Source of the DNA: Candidatus Aquiluna sp. UB-MaderosW2red
Lineage (GTDB): Bacteria > Actinomycetota > Actinomycetes > Actinomycetales > Microbacteriaceae
DNA: 64,000 nucleotides
NCBI RefSeq assembly: GCF_900100865.1
Contig: NZ_LT627734.1
Coordinates: forward strand, 124,001 to 188,000
Direction of reading: 5' to 3'
Shown piece after piece: positions 43,265 to 51,993 of this stretch. The position numbers were made by a program, and so were the translations under genes. The notes beneath the pieces were generated by a model, which did not search any database, was not told the origin of the DNA, and saw only the letters and a list, made by a program, of their open reading frames with translations. Position 1 is the first letter of the stretch. Each line of letters starts with the position of its first letter.

Positions 43265-44215
43265 CTAGCGGTATTCCGGCTTCGGGGTTAGCTCTTCTGA
43301 GACCGGTATCTCGGTTGGCAAATTACTACTGAGGTATTCAAAATCTTGCTGGCTCAATTCGATCTCGGTGCTCTTCGCGCAGTCCAGAACACTTTCCATC
43401 CGAGTTGCTCCCGGTATTGGAATGATTGTTGGCGAATAGTGCATCAACCAAGCCAGTGCGATGGCAAATGGGCTAGCGGAGTACTTTTCGGCCATCTGCT
43501 CAAAGGAACTGGCCCCAGAAATCTCACTCTTGGCTCTGGTGCCGCCAAGTGGTGACCAAGGCAAAAAGGCGATGCCGTACTTCTCGCAAACTGCCAACAC
43601 GTCAAGATCATGCCGATAGCGCGGGCTGAACTCGTTTTGAATAGAAACAACACCACCTTCACTCGGGGTGCCGCCCATCTTGACCGCAATCTCGAGTTGC
43701 TTGGCGTCGTAGTTGGAAACACCAATTTGATCAACGATGCCAGATTGCTTCAGAGCCAAAACGTTCTCAAACTGCTGCTCAAAAGAAATGGTCGGATCTA
43801 GCCGATGGTGCTGCCAAAGCTGAATCTTCTCCACTCCAAGCCGGCCAGCAGATGCTTCGGCAGCCCGCAATAAGTAATCCAAACTGGCGTTTCTGCCAAA
43901 TTTTTCTCCTGGTTGGCGAGCGATGCCAGCTTTGGTGGCGATGACAATCTTGTCTTTTTGCTCCTGGGTGCCGGACCAGGTTCGAAGCGCCTCGGCGACA
44001 AAGCGCTCGTTATGACCAAAAGTGTCCCAGGTTGGGGCATACATATCGGCAGTGTCAAAGAGTGTTATGCCGGCATCCATGCCTGCATGCAGCGCTGGAA
44101 TCGCAGATTCTTGTCGAAGAGTTTCGTCAAGAGCGGTTCCGCCAGTCCAAGATGGATTCATGCATCCGATTCCAACTGCGGAGACGTGCCACGGGCCGAG
44201 TTTGTTTTGTTTCAT
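43265..44215 (-). CDS. aldo/keto reductase
   Basis: A 316-residue (beta/alpha)8 NADPH-dependent reductase. ITLFDTADMYAPTWDTFGHN has the catalytic Asp and Tyr, KIVIATKAGI the Lys, and LWQHHRLDPTI the His-region; VSNYDAKQLEIA and IPIPGATRMESVLD are later family motifs. It lies 102 bases upstream of araA on the same strand. A role in sugar aldehyde metabolism fits the setting but is not shown. Confidence 0.92.
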   Translation of the reverse strand: MKQNKLGPWHVSAVGIGCMNPSWTGGTALDETLRQESAIPALHAGMDAGITLFDTADMYAPTWDTFGHNERFVAEALRTWSGTQEQKDKIVIATKAGIARQPGEKFGRNASLDYLLRAAEASAGRLGVEKIQLWQHHRLDPTISFEQQFENVLALKQSGIVDQIGVSNYDAKQLEIAVKMGGTPSEGGVVSIQNEFSPRYRHDLDVLAVCEKYGIAFLPWSPLGGTRAKSEISGASSFEQMAEKYSASPFAIALAWLMHYSPTIIPIPGATRMESVLDCAKSTEIELSQQDFEYLSSNLPTEIPVSEELTPKPEYR

Positions 44216-44302
44216 CAGATCTCCTACTTGGTTTGTCTTCCCTCAGGGTAAATCATTTGATTGCACTCTAGGGCTATCTTTGCCTATTGGTTCTTTGGGG
44301 GG

Positions 44303-44350
44303 AGACACCACAACTCTTTGGAAGCTCACGCTCATGGGGTTGTGGTGTCT
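44303..44350 (-). terminator. hairpin directly after the GH51 remnant
   Basis: AGACACCACAAC (44303-44314) and GTTGTGGTGTCT (44339-44350) are a perfect 12-bp inverted repeat with a 24-base loop, starting seven bases beyond the GH51 fragment stop on the minus strand. No T-run follows. It is probably the old end of the arabinofuranosidase transcript. Confidence 0.55.
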
Positions 44351-44357
44351 AAATCAG

Positions 44358-44642
44358 CTACCCAAAAGCGATAGCAGTCCAGGAAACTGGCTGTAGTTCG
44401 ATGTGAAGGACACCGGCCACAATTTTTGCCGAGGAGTTCTGCTGCATTCCCACTCTTTCAGGGTCCGCCAGCGTGTTTGCTGCATTCACGTCTGAATCAA
44501 AAAGACTCTCTGCGCTTAGACGAGCTAAGCCCTCCAGGTCACGAAGACCAATTGATACAGAGAGCGTCTCCGTTTGGGAGCGATTCACCAGGAAGATTGA
44601 ACCGGTCCCAGCTTGCTCATCAAAACTTGCCGCTGCATCTGC
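44358..44642 (-). pseudogene. abfA: GH51 alpha-L-arabinofuranosidase C-terminal fragment, copy A
   Basis: The minus strand encodes, without breaks, the last ~94 residues of an actinobacterial GH51 enzyme: AAASFDEQAGTGSIFLVNRS, then SVSIGLRDLEGLARL, FDSDVNAANTLADPERVG and ELQPVSWTAIAFG. Upstream the frame meets a stop exactly where the AraC gene ends (44643), so the catalytic domain is missing. It marks the left junction of the inserted alpha-galactoside cluster. A related fragment on the same strand lies on the other side at 50354. Confidence 0.78.
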
Positions 44643-45512
44643 TCAGCGATGGAGGGCTCGGTACTCGCCTGGCGAGGAATCGCAGATCCTCATGAAGTGC
44701 GCGTAAAAGCTACTCTGCGACCCAAAGCCCGCCGTGGGTGAGATTTCGCTAGTGCTGAGCGTTGTGGTTACCAAGAGGCGTTGCGCCTCCGAGACCCGGC
44801 AGCCAGTAATGAATCGGCCGATTGTTGTCCCGACTGCACGTCGAAATAACGACATGGCGTAATGGCTGTTGAGATGAACAGAGTCGGCCACATCGGCAGT
44901 GGTGATCGGCTCACGAAAGTGCGCGACTATAAATTGAGCCATCGCGGTCACTCGCTGCATCGAATCTGAAGCTCCGGATCCCGCTAGGGTTAGAGCTGAA
45001 ACCTGCTCGGTAGATCTTCGGCGATACCCGAGTAATCGTCGCACGAGAGCGTGTACCTCGATGAGTGCGATTGTCTCGTAGTTCTCGTCCTCCAGCTCCT
45101 GCATCCAGCTCATGAACATCGATTCGACATCCCGACCGGCCGCTCCGGCGGGCACGATCACTGGGCTGCCTTGAAGCAGGTCGTTGAGATCTTGGGTTGA
45201 GAGCCCCCAGCGGAGTACGGTACTCAATGGAACGTGGAGCCAGCAGCTGTCACTATCCTCCTCGAGAGAGGACTCAATTAGGCGATGAGGGGTCGCACCC
45301 CAGAACATCGCGAGGTGCCCGGCCGGAACTTGGATGCGTTCGCCCCCGAAGAGGTAATCGAGACAGCCGCGAAGTACGAAGTTGAACTCAAGATCATCGT
45401 GTCGATGCGAGCGCGCCATCCTAGGCGCCTGTCCGCGACGAGTCCAGATGGCTGGAACGAGGGTATCTACGAAAGAAGGCCCCTCAGACGGACCACTCGC
45501 AGTAATAGTCAT
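44643..45512 (-). CDS. AraC-family regulator of the alpha-galactoside cluster
   Basis: A 289-residue AraC/XylS protein. The N-terminal cupin has RSHRHDDLEFNFVLRGCLDY and AMFWGATPHRLI; the C-terminal double HTH includes EPITTADVADSVHLNSHYAM and RLLVTTTLSTSEISPTAGFG, then SSFYAHFMRICDSSPGEYR. It is divergent from the GH4 gene and should activate it in response to melibiose or raffinose-type sugars (MelR/RafR role). It shares the higher G+C of the cluster. Its stop abuts the GH51 fragment. Confidence 0.92.
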   Translation of the reverse strand: MTITASGPSEGPSFVDTLVPAIWTRRGQAPRMARSHRHDDLEFNFVLRGCLDYLFGGERIQVPAGHLAMFWGATPHRLIESSLEEDSDSCWLHVPLSTVLRWGLSTQDLNDLLQGSPVIVPAGAAGRDVESMFMSWMQELEDENYETIALIEVHALVRRLLGYRRRSTEQVSALTLAGSGASDSMQRVTAMAQFIVAHFREPITTADVADSVHLNSHYAMSLFRRAVGTTIGRFITGCRVSEAQRLLVTTTLSTSEISPTAGFGSQSSFYAHFMRICDSSPGEYRALHR

Positions 45513-45603
45513 TCCTCCACCCTAGCAGGCGACCTGAGTATCCTGGAGTAAATACAGCTCAAGACGGAGGTTCCGAACCATCGCCCATCAGTATGTTCTG
45601 AAT

Positions 45604-46986
45604 ATGTATTCTAAAACTCGACCTCCAAAAATCACCATCATCGGCGCTGGAGGCTTTGTCTTCCCCTTCCGCCTCATCGGCGATCTCGTTAGCTTTCCGG
45701 CGCTCCAGTCGAGCACCTTGTGCTTGATGGATCTGGATCCAGAGCGCGCCGCTCGCACAGCCAAGGCGGCGCGGGAGCTTATCGGACATCACGGGCTCGA
45801 CACCACTATCATCGAAACGACCGACCGCCGTGAGGCCCTCCGGGATGCCGACTTCGTCATCATCACATTCCAGGTCGGGGGAATCGACTCCTATCGCCAC
45901 GACGTCGAGATCCCCCGCAAGTACGGTGTTGACCAGACCGTCGGGGACACGGTCGGCCCGGGCGGGGTATTCCGGTTCCTACGCTCCGTCCCGGCGTATG
46001 AGGCCATTGCCGAAGATGCGCTTGAACTCTGCCCGAATGCGCAGTTCATCAACTACGCCAACCCGATGGCGATGGCCACTGGGTTCCTCAACGCCAAGGG
46101 GCTCTCAACTATCGGCCTTTGCCACAGCGTGCAAGGCACCACACGGATGCTCGCGAGAACTCTCGACGTCCCATACAGCGAGCTCAACTACGTGTGCGCC
46201 GGAATCAACCACCAGGCGTGGATCCTCAGATTCGAGAGCGGAAAAGAGGACCTCTACCCACGACTGCGCGAGGTTATGTCTGAACTTCACCAGCGTGGAC
46301 GCGCGGCGACTGACCTAAATGATGATGACGGCGACCACAGTGAAGCGGCTGATGCATCGAGCAACTACGAGGGTGGGAACGAGCAGGTCCGGACGACCAT
46401 CATGAACTCGTTCGGCTACTTTCAGACGGAATCCAGCCATCACGCCTCCGAATATATGCCCTACTTCCGCAAGGACCCGGAGACGGTGCTGGAGTACATA
46501 CCCGAGCGCTGGGACTACTACGAAATCTGCGTCGCACACGATGTGACGGGCGACTTGGAGCAACAGCTTGAAAAGCTCAAGGCCAACCTTGAGCCGTCGG
46601 TCGAGTACGGGGCAAGCATTATCAACTCCGTCGTTACTGGCGTGCCGAGCGTCGTCTACGGAAACGTTCCCAACGACGGTCTCATTTCAAACCTTCCACC
46701 GGAGGCCTGTGTGGAAGTTCCGTGCCTCATCGACCGAAATGGGGTGCAACCGGTCGCCATCGGGGCGCTCCCACCCCAGCTCGCGGCACTCAATCTATCT
46801 AACATCAGCCTGCAGACTCTGGCCGTCGAAGCTGCACTGACTGGGAATAGGGAGCAGGTTTTTCACGCGGTCGCCATGGACCCCCTCACGAGTGCGATTC
46901 TCACGCTGGACGACATCCAATTGATGACCGAGGAGCTCTTCGAGGCTCACAAGGCATTGCTGCCGCCGGCACTGACCGCACGATAA
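45604..46986 (+). CDS. GH4 alpha-galactosidase (melibiase type)
   Basis: A 460-residue NAD+- and Mn2+-dependent family 4 glycosidase. ITIIGAGGFVFPFRLIGDL is the dinucleotide fold, INYANPMAMATG and GLCHSVQGT hold the metal Cys, and CAGINHQAWIL the metal His. The family removes terminal hexoses by an oxidation-elimination route. Next to an AraC regulator and a sugar ABC importer, melibiose/raffinose-type alpha-galactosides are the likely substrates; alpha-glucoside or galacturonate specificity exists in the family. No clear Shine-Dalgarno precedes the ATG. Confidence 0.9.
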   Translation: MYSKTRPPKITIIGAGGFVFPFRLIGDLVSFPALQSSTLCLMDLDPERAARTAKAARELIGHHGLDTTIIETTDRREALRDADFVIITFQVGGIDSYRHDVEIPRKYGVDQTVGDTVGPGGVFRFLRSVPAYEAIAEDALELCPNAQFINYANPMAMATGFLNAKGLSTIGLCHSVQGTTRMLARTLDVPYSELNYVCAGINHQAWILRFESGKEDLYPRLREVMSELHQRGRAATDLNDDDGDHSEAADASSNYEGGNEQVRTTIMNSFGYFQTESSHHASEYMPYFRKDPETVLEYIPERWDYYEICVAHDVTGDLEQQLEKLKANLEPSVEYGASIINSVVTGVPSVVYGNVPNDGLISNLPPEACVEVPCLIDRNGVQPVAIGALPPQLAALNLSNISLQTLAVEAALTGNREQVFHAVAMDPLTSAILTLDDIQLMTEELFEAHKALLPPALTAR

Positions 46987-47164
46987 CGCGAGAGAAGCCG
47001 CGGATCGTGGCACTAGCCACCCTCCGACGGAACGGCGCAAAATCGAACAACGGATGACAAAGGAGTCACTTTGGAAAAATGAGCGCGCTACATGAGAGCC
47101 TAGGGAATAAGAATTAATCTCTTACCTCACTGGGCGAATATCTGATCAATGACGAGGAGATAAA

Positions 47165-48487
47165 ATGAAAATGAAAATGAGACGAATTGCAACCGTTGCC
47201 GCAGTGACTATGACGAGCGCGATCTTGCTCGCGGGTTGCTCTGCGGCAAATCCCAATACGGGCAGTGATGACGCTGAGGTGGTCTGGAACGAACCAACGG
47301 CGAGCCTTGAAGGGGTCACGCTCGATTTTTGGACAGCGACGACAGCCGCGTCCTTGGCCGACCAGGTTATAGACGCCTTCGAGAAAGCAACTGGCGCGAA
47401 AATCAACGTGATTATTGTCCCGGATATCTATGAAACCAACGCCCCCACGCGCATCGCCACAGGCGCCATTCCAGATCTGGCGATGTGGCAGCCGACCGCA
47501 AGCATGCTTGCGTTGCTAAAACCGGAGAGCGGACTCCAGAACTTTGACGAGGCGCCGTGGATCGACTCGTTGACTCCCGCCGTGCAGGAGCTGGGCAAGG
47601 TTGATGGCACTCGGTACGCCGCCTTTGTGAGCTCGCCATCCGTCATCGGCATGTATTACAACAAGAAAGTGTTCGCGGAAGCTGGAATTGATGAGTTGCC
47701 TGACAGCTTTGAAGAGCTAATGAAGGACGCGGATGCAATTAAGGCTTTAGGTATTGCGCCGTTCTTCGGAGCAGTCGGAGACCAGTGGCCGACCCAGTGG
47801 TGGCCGCAGGTGCTGCTCGCCGAAGAGGTGCAGGACGGACTGTGGGACCGGGTGAATGCCAATGAAGAAGGCTTCGACGATGAGACGATCCAGGCAGCCA
47901 TCCAGCAGTACAAGGACATGCTTGACGACGGTTACTTTAACGATGACAATCTGACCTCCACTTTTAGCGAATCCGGCCCAGCATTGCTCTCAGGCGAAGC
48001 CGCCATGGTATTGCAGGTGAACCCTTTTATCTCCCTGCTGCAGGCGAGTGCCGACACTGCCACCATCGATAAGAACATCGGCTGGTTCCCGATCTCGCGC
48101 GACGGGAACGTCGGGATATCCATTCCCGGCGTAGAGAACGCGGTCGTTGCTCCGAAGACCGGCGACGCGAAGAAAGAAGCGGCTGCCCGTCAGTTCATCC
48201 GCTTTTGGCTCGAGACGGGCTACGCGGCTTACATCGAAGATGCCGGCGCCATTTCGATTCAGCCCAACGTTGAATCGCCGACCGGTGTGCCGGCAATCGC
48301 CCAGCTCGCCGCCGACGCTCTCACCAACTCCGCCGGCTCCATGCAGCAGGAAGCTGTAGCCAACCCCGACCTCTATGTCTTCCTAGCCAACATGGCCCAA
48401 GGAGAGATGACGCCTCTCGAGGTGGGGAAATCGACCCAGTCGCAGTTCGCGCAAGTCGCTGCGGCCCTCGGCATCGACGGCTTCTAG
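47165..48487 (+). CDS. sugar-binding lipoprotein of the alpha-galactoside importer
   Basis: A 440-residue family 1 binding protein. Lipoprotein signal RRIATVAAVTMTSAILLAGC; LDFWTATTAASLADQVIDAF, YYNKKVFAEAGIDELPDSFE and AMVLQVNPFISLLQ fit type I sugar binders. The ATG follows GAGGAG by four to five bases. It is followed by a strong hairpin and two permease genes. No ATPase gene accompanies it. Confidence 0.92.
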   Translation: MKMKMRRIATVAAVTMTSAILLAGCSAANPNTGSDDAEVVWNEPTASLEGVTLDFWTATTAASLADQVIDAFEKATGAKINVIIVPDIYETNAPTRIATGAIPDLAMWQPTASMLALLKPESGLQNFDEAPWIDSLTPAVQELGKVDGTRYAAFVSSPSVIGMYYNKKVFAEAGIDELPDSFEELMKDADAIKALGIAPFFGAVGDQWPTQWWPQVLLAEEVQDGLWDRVNANEEGFDDETIQAAIQQYKDMLDDGYFNDDNLTSTFSESGPALLSGEAAMVLQVNPFISLLQASADTATIDKNIGWFPISRDGNVGISIPGVENAVVAPKTGDAKKEAAARQFIRFWLETGYAAYIEDAGAISIQPNVESPTGVPAIAQLAADALTNSAGSMQQEAVANPDLYVFLANMAQGEMTPLEVGKSTQSQFAQVAAALGIDGF

Positions 48488-48501
48488 CACCAGACAATCG
48501 A

Positions 48502-48541
48502 CCAGGACGGAGTGAGTCTTTGATGGCTCGCTCCGTCCTGG
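48502..48541 (+). terminator. intra-operon hairpin after the binding-protein gene
   Basis: CCAGGACGGAGTGAG (48502-48516) pairs with CTCGCTCCGTCCTGG (48527-48541), 15 bp with one G-T pair, 14 bases after the stop. No T-run follows, so it may act mainly as an mRNA 3' end protector between binding protein and permease. Confidence 0.7.
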
Positions 48542-48560
48542 CACCATGGAAAGGACCATC

Positions 48561-49484
48561 GTGGCGAAACTCATCGCCGTTCCCAACACCCGGCGGACTG
48601 GGAAGAGCTCGGGCAAGCGTGCCGAGAGGTCCCACCCGATAGCCTTCCTGCTTCCTGCGTTTGTTGTGCTCGTGCTGTTCTTCTTCCTGCCGACCATCTT
48701 CAACTTCGTGTATGCCTTCACCGACTGGTCGGCGTTCAAAAGCGACGTCGCCTTCGTCGGTACTAAGAATTTTGAGTCGCTCATCGCGGACGGCACGTTG
48801 TCCTCGGCTGTGCGCGTTACCCTGATTTACGCGGCCCTTGTCGGAATCATGCAGAATCTGTTCGGTCTCGGTCTCGCCCTTATGTTTGAGCGAGACACAC
48901 GAGTCAACCGGTTCGGTCGGGTGATTTTCTTCATACCAGTGCTCATGTCCGCACTCGCCGTTGGATACATCTTCCAGGCGTTGCTCAAACCCAACGGTGC
49001 ATTGAACGGCATCTTGAGTTTCTTCAGCGGCCATGAGATTGATATCCCTTGGCTTGGCGACACCACGTGGAGCATTGTCGTTGTGGCGTTTGTCAACTCC
49101 TGGAAATGGGCTGGCCTCGCTATGATCATCTATCTCGCTGGCCTCAAGACGATCTCCGAAGACGTTCTTGAAGCGGCACGCATGGATGGTGCAGGGCCAT
49201 GGAAGACGTTCTTCTCGATTAAATTCCCGTTGCTCGCGCCAGCCGTGACCTTTAACTTTGCGACGGCGCTGCTCGGATCGCTCAACGCATTCGACACCGT
49301 TCTAGCGACAACTGAAGGCGGGCCAGCGCAAACCACCGAAGTCGTGAATCTCTACATTTTCAGGGTCTTTGGCCAGGGCTTGTTCGCCCAAGCGACGACG
49401 ATGAGCCTCGTCTTGTTTTTCATCGTGCTCATCCTCGCGTTCCCGATTGTGACCTGGCTGCGAAGAAGGGAGCGCGTAATTTGA
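48561..49484 (+). CDS. sugar ABC permease, MalF/UgpA type
   Basis: A 307-residue permease with six membrane helices (first IAFLLPAFVVLVLFFFLPTI) and the EAA loop VLEAARMDGAGPWKTFFSI. The GTG at 48561 has AAAGGA five bases upstream and is preferred over ATG 48546. It shares four bases with the next permease gene. Works with the GH4-linked binding protein. Confidence 0.92.
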   Translation: MAKLIAVPNTRRTGKSSGKRAERSHPIAFLLPAFVVLVLFFFLPTIFNFVYAFTDWSAFKSDVAFVGTKNFESLIADGTLSSAVRVTLIYAALVGIMQNLFGLGLALMFERDTRVNRFGRVIFFIPVLMSALAVGYIFQALLKPNGALNGILSFFSGHEIDIPWLGDTTWSIVVVAFVNSWKWAGLAMIIYLAGLKTISEDVLEAARMDGAGPWKTFFSIKFPLLAPAVTFNFATALLGSLNAFDTVLATTEGGPAQTTEVVNLYIFRVFGQGLFAQATTMSLVLFFIVLILAFPIVTWLRRRERVI

Positions 49485-50317
49485 AAAATCGCACTCACGC
49501 CTGGACGCGTTACGGGCATCCGACCGCAGTTTTGTTGTTGTGCTTAGTCGCGGTCGGCCTGCCGGTATGGCTCGCTCTTGTCACTTCAGCAAAGTCGCAA
49601 AGCGATGCCAACATTCCGAATCTTTCTCTACCAACCGAGTGGTATTTACTCGAGAACTATGCTCAGGCCTTCAGCCAAGGAGAGGTCTGGGAGGGTCTGT
49701 TTGGTAGCTTGCTCGTTATGGTGCCTTCCGTTATTGGCGTGATTCTGTTTGGATCGCTTGCATCGTGGATTCTTGCCCGACGAACCAGCCGCTGGGTGGC
49801 AATCGCGTACTCAGTTGCGATCAGCGGGGTCATCCTGCCGCCGGCGATCGTGACAGTTGTGCTCTTGCTTCGTCAACTGGGTCTCGCTGGCACGCCTGGC
49901 GGCATGATCATGGTTTACATGGGCATGTACATGTCGATCGTGATCTTTTTCATGACGGGCTTTGTGCGAACAATCCCCGTGGAATTGGAGGAGGCAGCAC
50001 GCATAGATGGCGCAGGTCCGTTCCGCACCTTCTTCCAAGTGATCTTCCCTTTATTGAAGCCTGTTATCGCGACCGCGACGATTCTCGTGTGTCTCTACAT
50101 TTGGAACGACGTCTTCTATTCATTCTTTGTAATTAGCGGCGGAGATACGACGACGCTCCAGCTGAACCTCTTTCAAGTAGCAAGCAGTAATCTGTATCAA
50201 AACAACTGGAATTTGATTTTCGCTTATGTGGTGATTTCGAGTCTTCCATTGTTGATTGTCTTCATCTTCGCCCAGAGGCGAGTTATCTCTGGAATCACTG
50301 GTGGCGCCGTCAAGTAG
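49481..50317 (+). CDS. sugar ABC permease, MalG/UgpE type
   Basis: A 278-residue permease with six helices and EAA loop LEEAARIDGAGPFRTFFQVI. It starts at TTG (49481), overlapping the stop of the previous gene (TTTGA) with GGGAG about seven bases before. It is the last gene of the inserted cluster; 36 bases after its stop a GH51 remnant begins on the other strand. Confidence 0.9.
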   Translation: MKNRTHAWTRYGHPTAVLLLCLVAVGLPVWLALVTSAKSQSDANIPNLSLPTEWYLLENYAQAFSQGEVWEGLFGSLLVMVPSVIGVILFGSLASWILARRTSRWVAIAYSVAISGVILPPAIVTVVLLLRQLGLAGTPGGMIMVYMGMYMSIVIFFMTGFVRTIPVELEEAARIDGAGPFRTFFQVIFPLLKPVIATATILVCLYIWNDVFYSFFVISGGDTTTLQLNLFQVASSNLYQNNWNLIFAYVVISSLPLLIVFIFAQRRVISGITGGAVK

Positions 50318-50353
50318 GACGGATTCAATTGGCCGTCGCAAACAATCGCGGGG

Positions 50354-50790
50354 TCAGAGTGCACTACCAAGAGCTACTGCAGTCCAAGACACCGGAGGTA
50401 AATTGATCTGCAGATCACTTTCAACTCGAATTACAGAGGCATTTTGCTTCATCCCAACCCGTTCAGGGTCGGAAAGGGTGGTTGCTCCTTGAGTGTCCGA
50501 ATCGAATAGGTTCTCTGCACTAATTAGACTGAAGCCCTCCAGGTCAGGAAGACCAATTGATAAAAAAGAGTCTCCGCTTGGGAGCCCTTTAGTCGTTGAC
50601 AAGCGCGATGAGATTTAGAGTAGGGGGAGGATGGCCTGCAGCAAAGAAGCTCCAGCTGGTCTGGTAATAATTAGGATAACGACGCTTACGAGTTGTGCCA
50701 GGGACTCACTAGTGCCTCGGGCTGGGTGTTGGAGCAACGAGCCAAAAATGACCGCTTCGGCGACACCGTAGAAATCCTTAAGGAGCCGTG
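50354..50790 (-). pseudogene. abfA: decayed GH51 alpha-L-arabinofuranosidase, copy B
   Basis: The minus strand shows GH51 pieces in order: APRLL-like SPRLLKDFYGVAEAVIFGSL, SLAQLVSVVILIITRPAG, then an in-frame TAA, a deletion, and the C-terminus SIGLPDLEGFSLISAENLFD, TLSDPERVGMKQNAS and PPVSWTAVALG. A normal enzyme has about 500 residues; only the last ~150 positions can be traced. It is related to copy A across the inserted cluster and on the same strand. Certainly non-functional. Confidence 0.75.
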
Positions 50791-50799
50791 GGGATTTTT

Positions 50800-51503
50800 G
50801 ACTAATTTCCTAACAACTGATTGACCACACATTGCAAAAACACAGATTCGTGTCATGATGTCAAGTTCTGAGCACTGTCCTGGGTTCTTATTTTGAGATT
50901 GGAATTGCTGAATTTCCAGCTTTTTGCCAAGGGGCAGAAAGTAGTGAGCAATGAGAAATTTGGGCGGAAACATTGAAGATGGTCCCGCAAATGTCGTGGC
51001 CCAAGAGATCCCAGGGGGTATCTCAGAAGCTCTTCTAATAAATTGAGCCAAAATTAACCAGACATGGGTAAAGAACTAAATCTGTGATTTATTCGCCAAA
51101 ACCAACCCTTATGAAATAACTGCCCAAAACAATTCCCTTGAGGAGTTGGCCCCGGGAGTTGGAGGAAACCTGACTGGGCAAGGTGGCGTTGCCGGATCCT
51201 GGCTTGATCGACTCCCCCGCTTCAGACTTGAAGCCACGCCAAGTGCTGGGAGTGAGATTTAGAATCTGTTTCGAAAGCAGTGAATTTATTCGAGGGGGCC
51301 CTTGCCCTGTTTGAACCAATTCCACACTGGGGTAGGGTTCACCACTTTGATCAAGAGCAGCCTGCAATCAGTCACCCAAAGCACGTTCAGGCTCGAGCCG
51401 TCTTCGATTCGCTGGACCCAGCCGGCAAATTCAGCAGTGAATACCTCCGAAGCTTAGAGTTCAGGAGATAACTAAGTTCGCTGCCTGTTTTGCAGCGCCT
51501 AGC
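50800..51503. other. degenerate region between GH51 and xylA remnants
   Basis: About 700 bases with stops in all frames at short intervals on both strands. Two open frames of 90-120 codons on minus have no recognisable family or ribosome site. Judged by its neighbours it is probably eroded remains of the GH51 5' part and the xylA 3' part, but I could not align it by eye. Confidence 0.4.
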
Positions 51504-51901
51504 GCCCCCCCACATCACAAAGGTTTCTGCTTTCATTTGAGCGGCCAGGTCGATGTTGCGAAGCACTTTGCGCAGCGCAAAGAGTCTGACATCACGGTCA
51601 TTGCTGGTGAAACCGCCGTCTTTGAATACCCGGTGGGAGAACAAATTTGTGGTTATCGTCGGCACTTTCATGCCGGTCTCTTCGCAAGAGCCGGTGAGTC
51701 TCGCTATTTGAAGGTCGCGGGATTTATCATCCGCGTCGAGTGGGAAAAGATCGTCATCATGAAAAGTCTGGCCGTAGGCACCGCCTCGACCACATCTAGT
51801 TCGCCCCTGGTCGGTGATCCAAACGGATCAGCCCCGGTCCATCCAACAGTCCAGAGACCAAATGTGAATTTGTCCTTAGCTGTCGCCTCGTAATTGCCCA
51901 T
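51504..51901 (-). pseudogene. xylA: xylose isomerase remnant
   Basis: The start is intact: AAAGGAG, ATG at 51901, then [19 protein letters not shown], the N-terminus of actinobacterial XylA. After GELDVVEA a small deletion shifts the frame; [19 protein letters not shown] follows, then [40 protein letters not shown] and VMWGG, where homology ends. About two thirds of the enzyme, with most metal ligands, is missing. It cannot work. Confidence 0.85.
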
Positions 51902-51993
51902 GATCACTCCTTTGGAAAAAGAATTGAGTTTGTTTTTCTTTCCTGAATCGTAGTTTCAATTTTTGGGTCCAATCAATCCGCGTCAGCAGGCTT

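Noticed and set aside
48321-49034. 237-codon frame antisense to the binding protein and permease genes
   Set aside because: Shadow of high-G+C coding sequence on the other strand; no ribosome site or family match.
50354-50602. Short intact gene of 82 codons
   Set aside because: It reads as the C-terminus of GH51 and the same frame upstream shows more GH51 beyond a stop codon, so it is part of a pseudogene.
51089-51367. 92-codon minus-strand frame in the decayed pentose region
   Set aside because: No family, no ribosome site, surrounded by broken genes; most likely chance.
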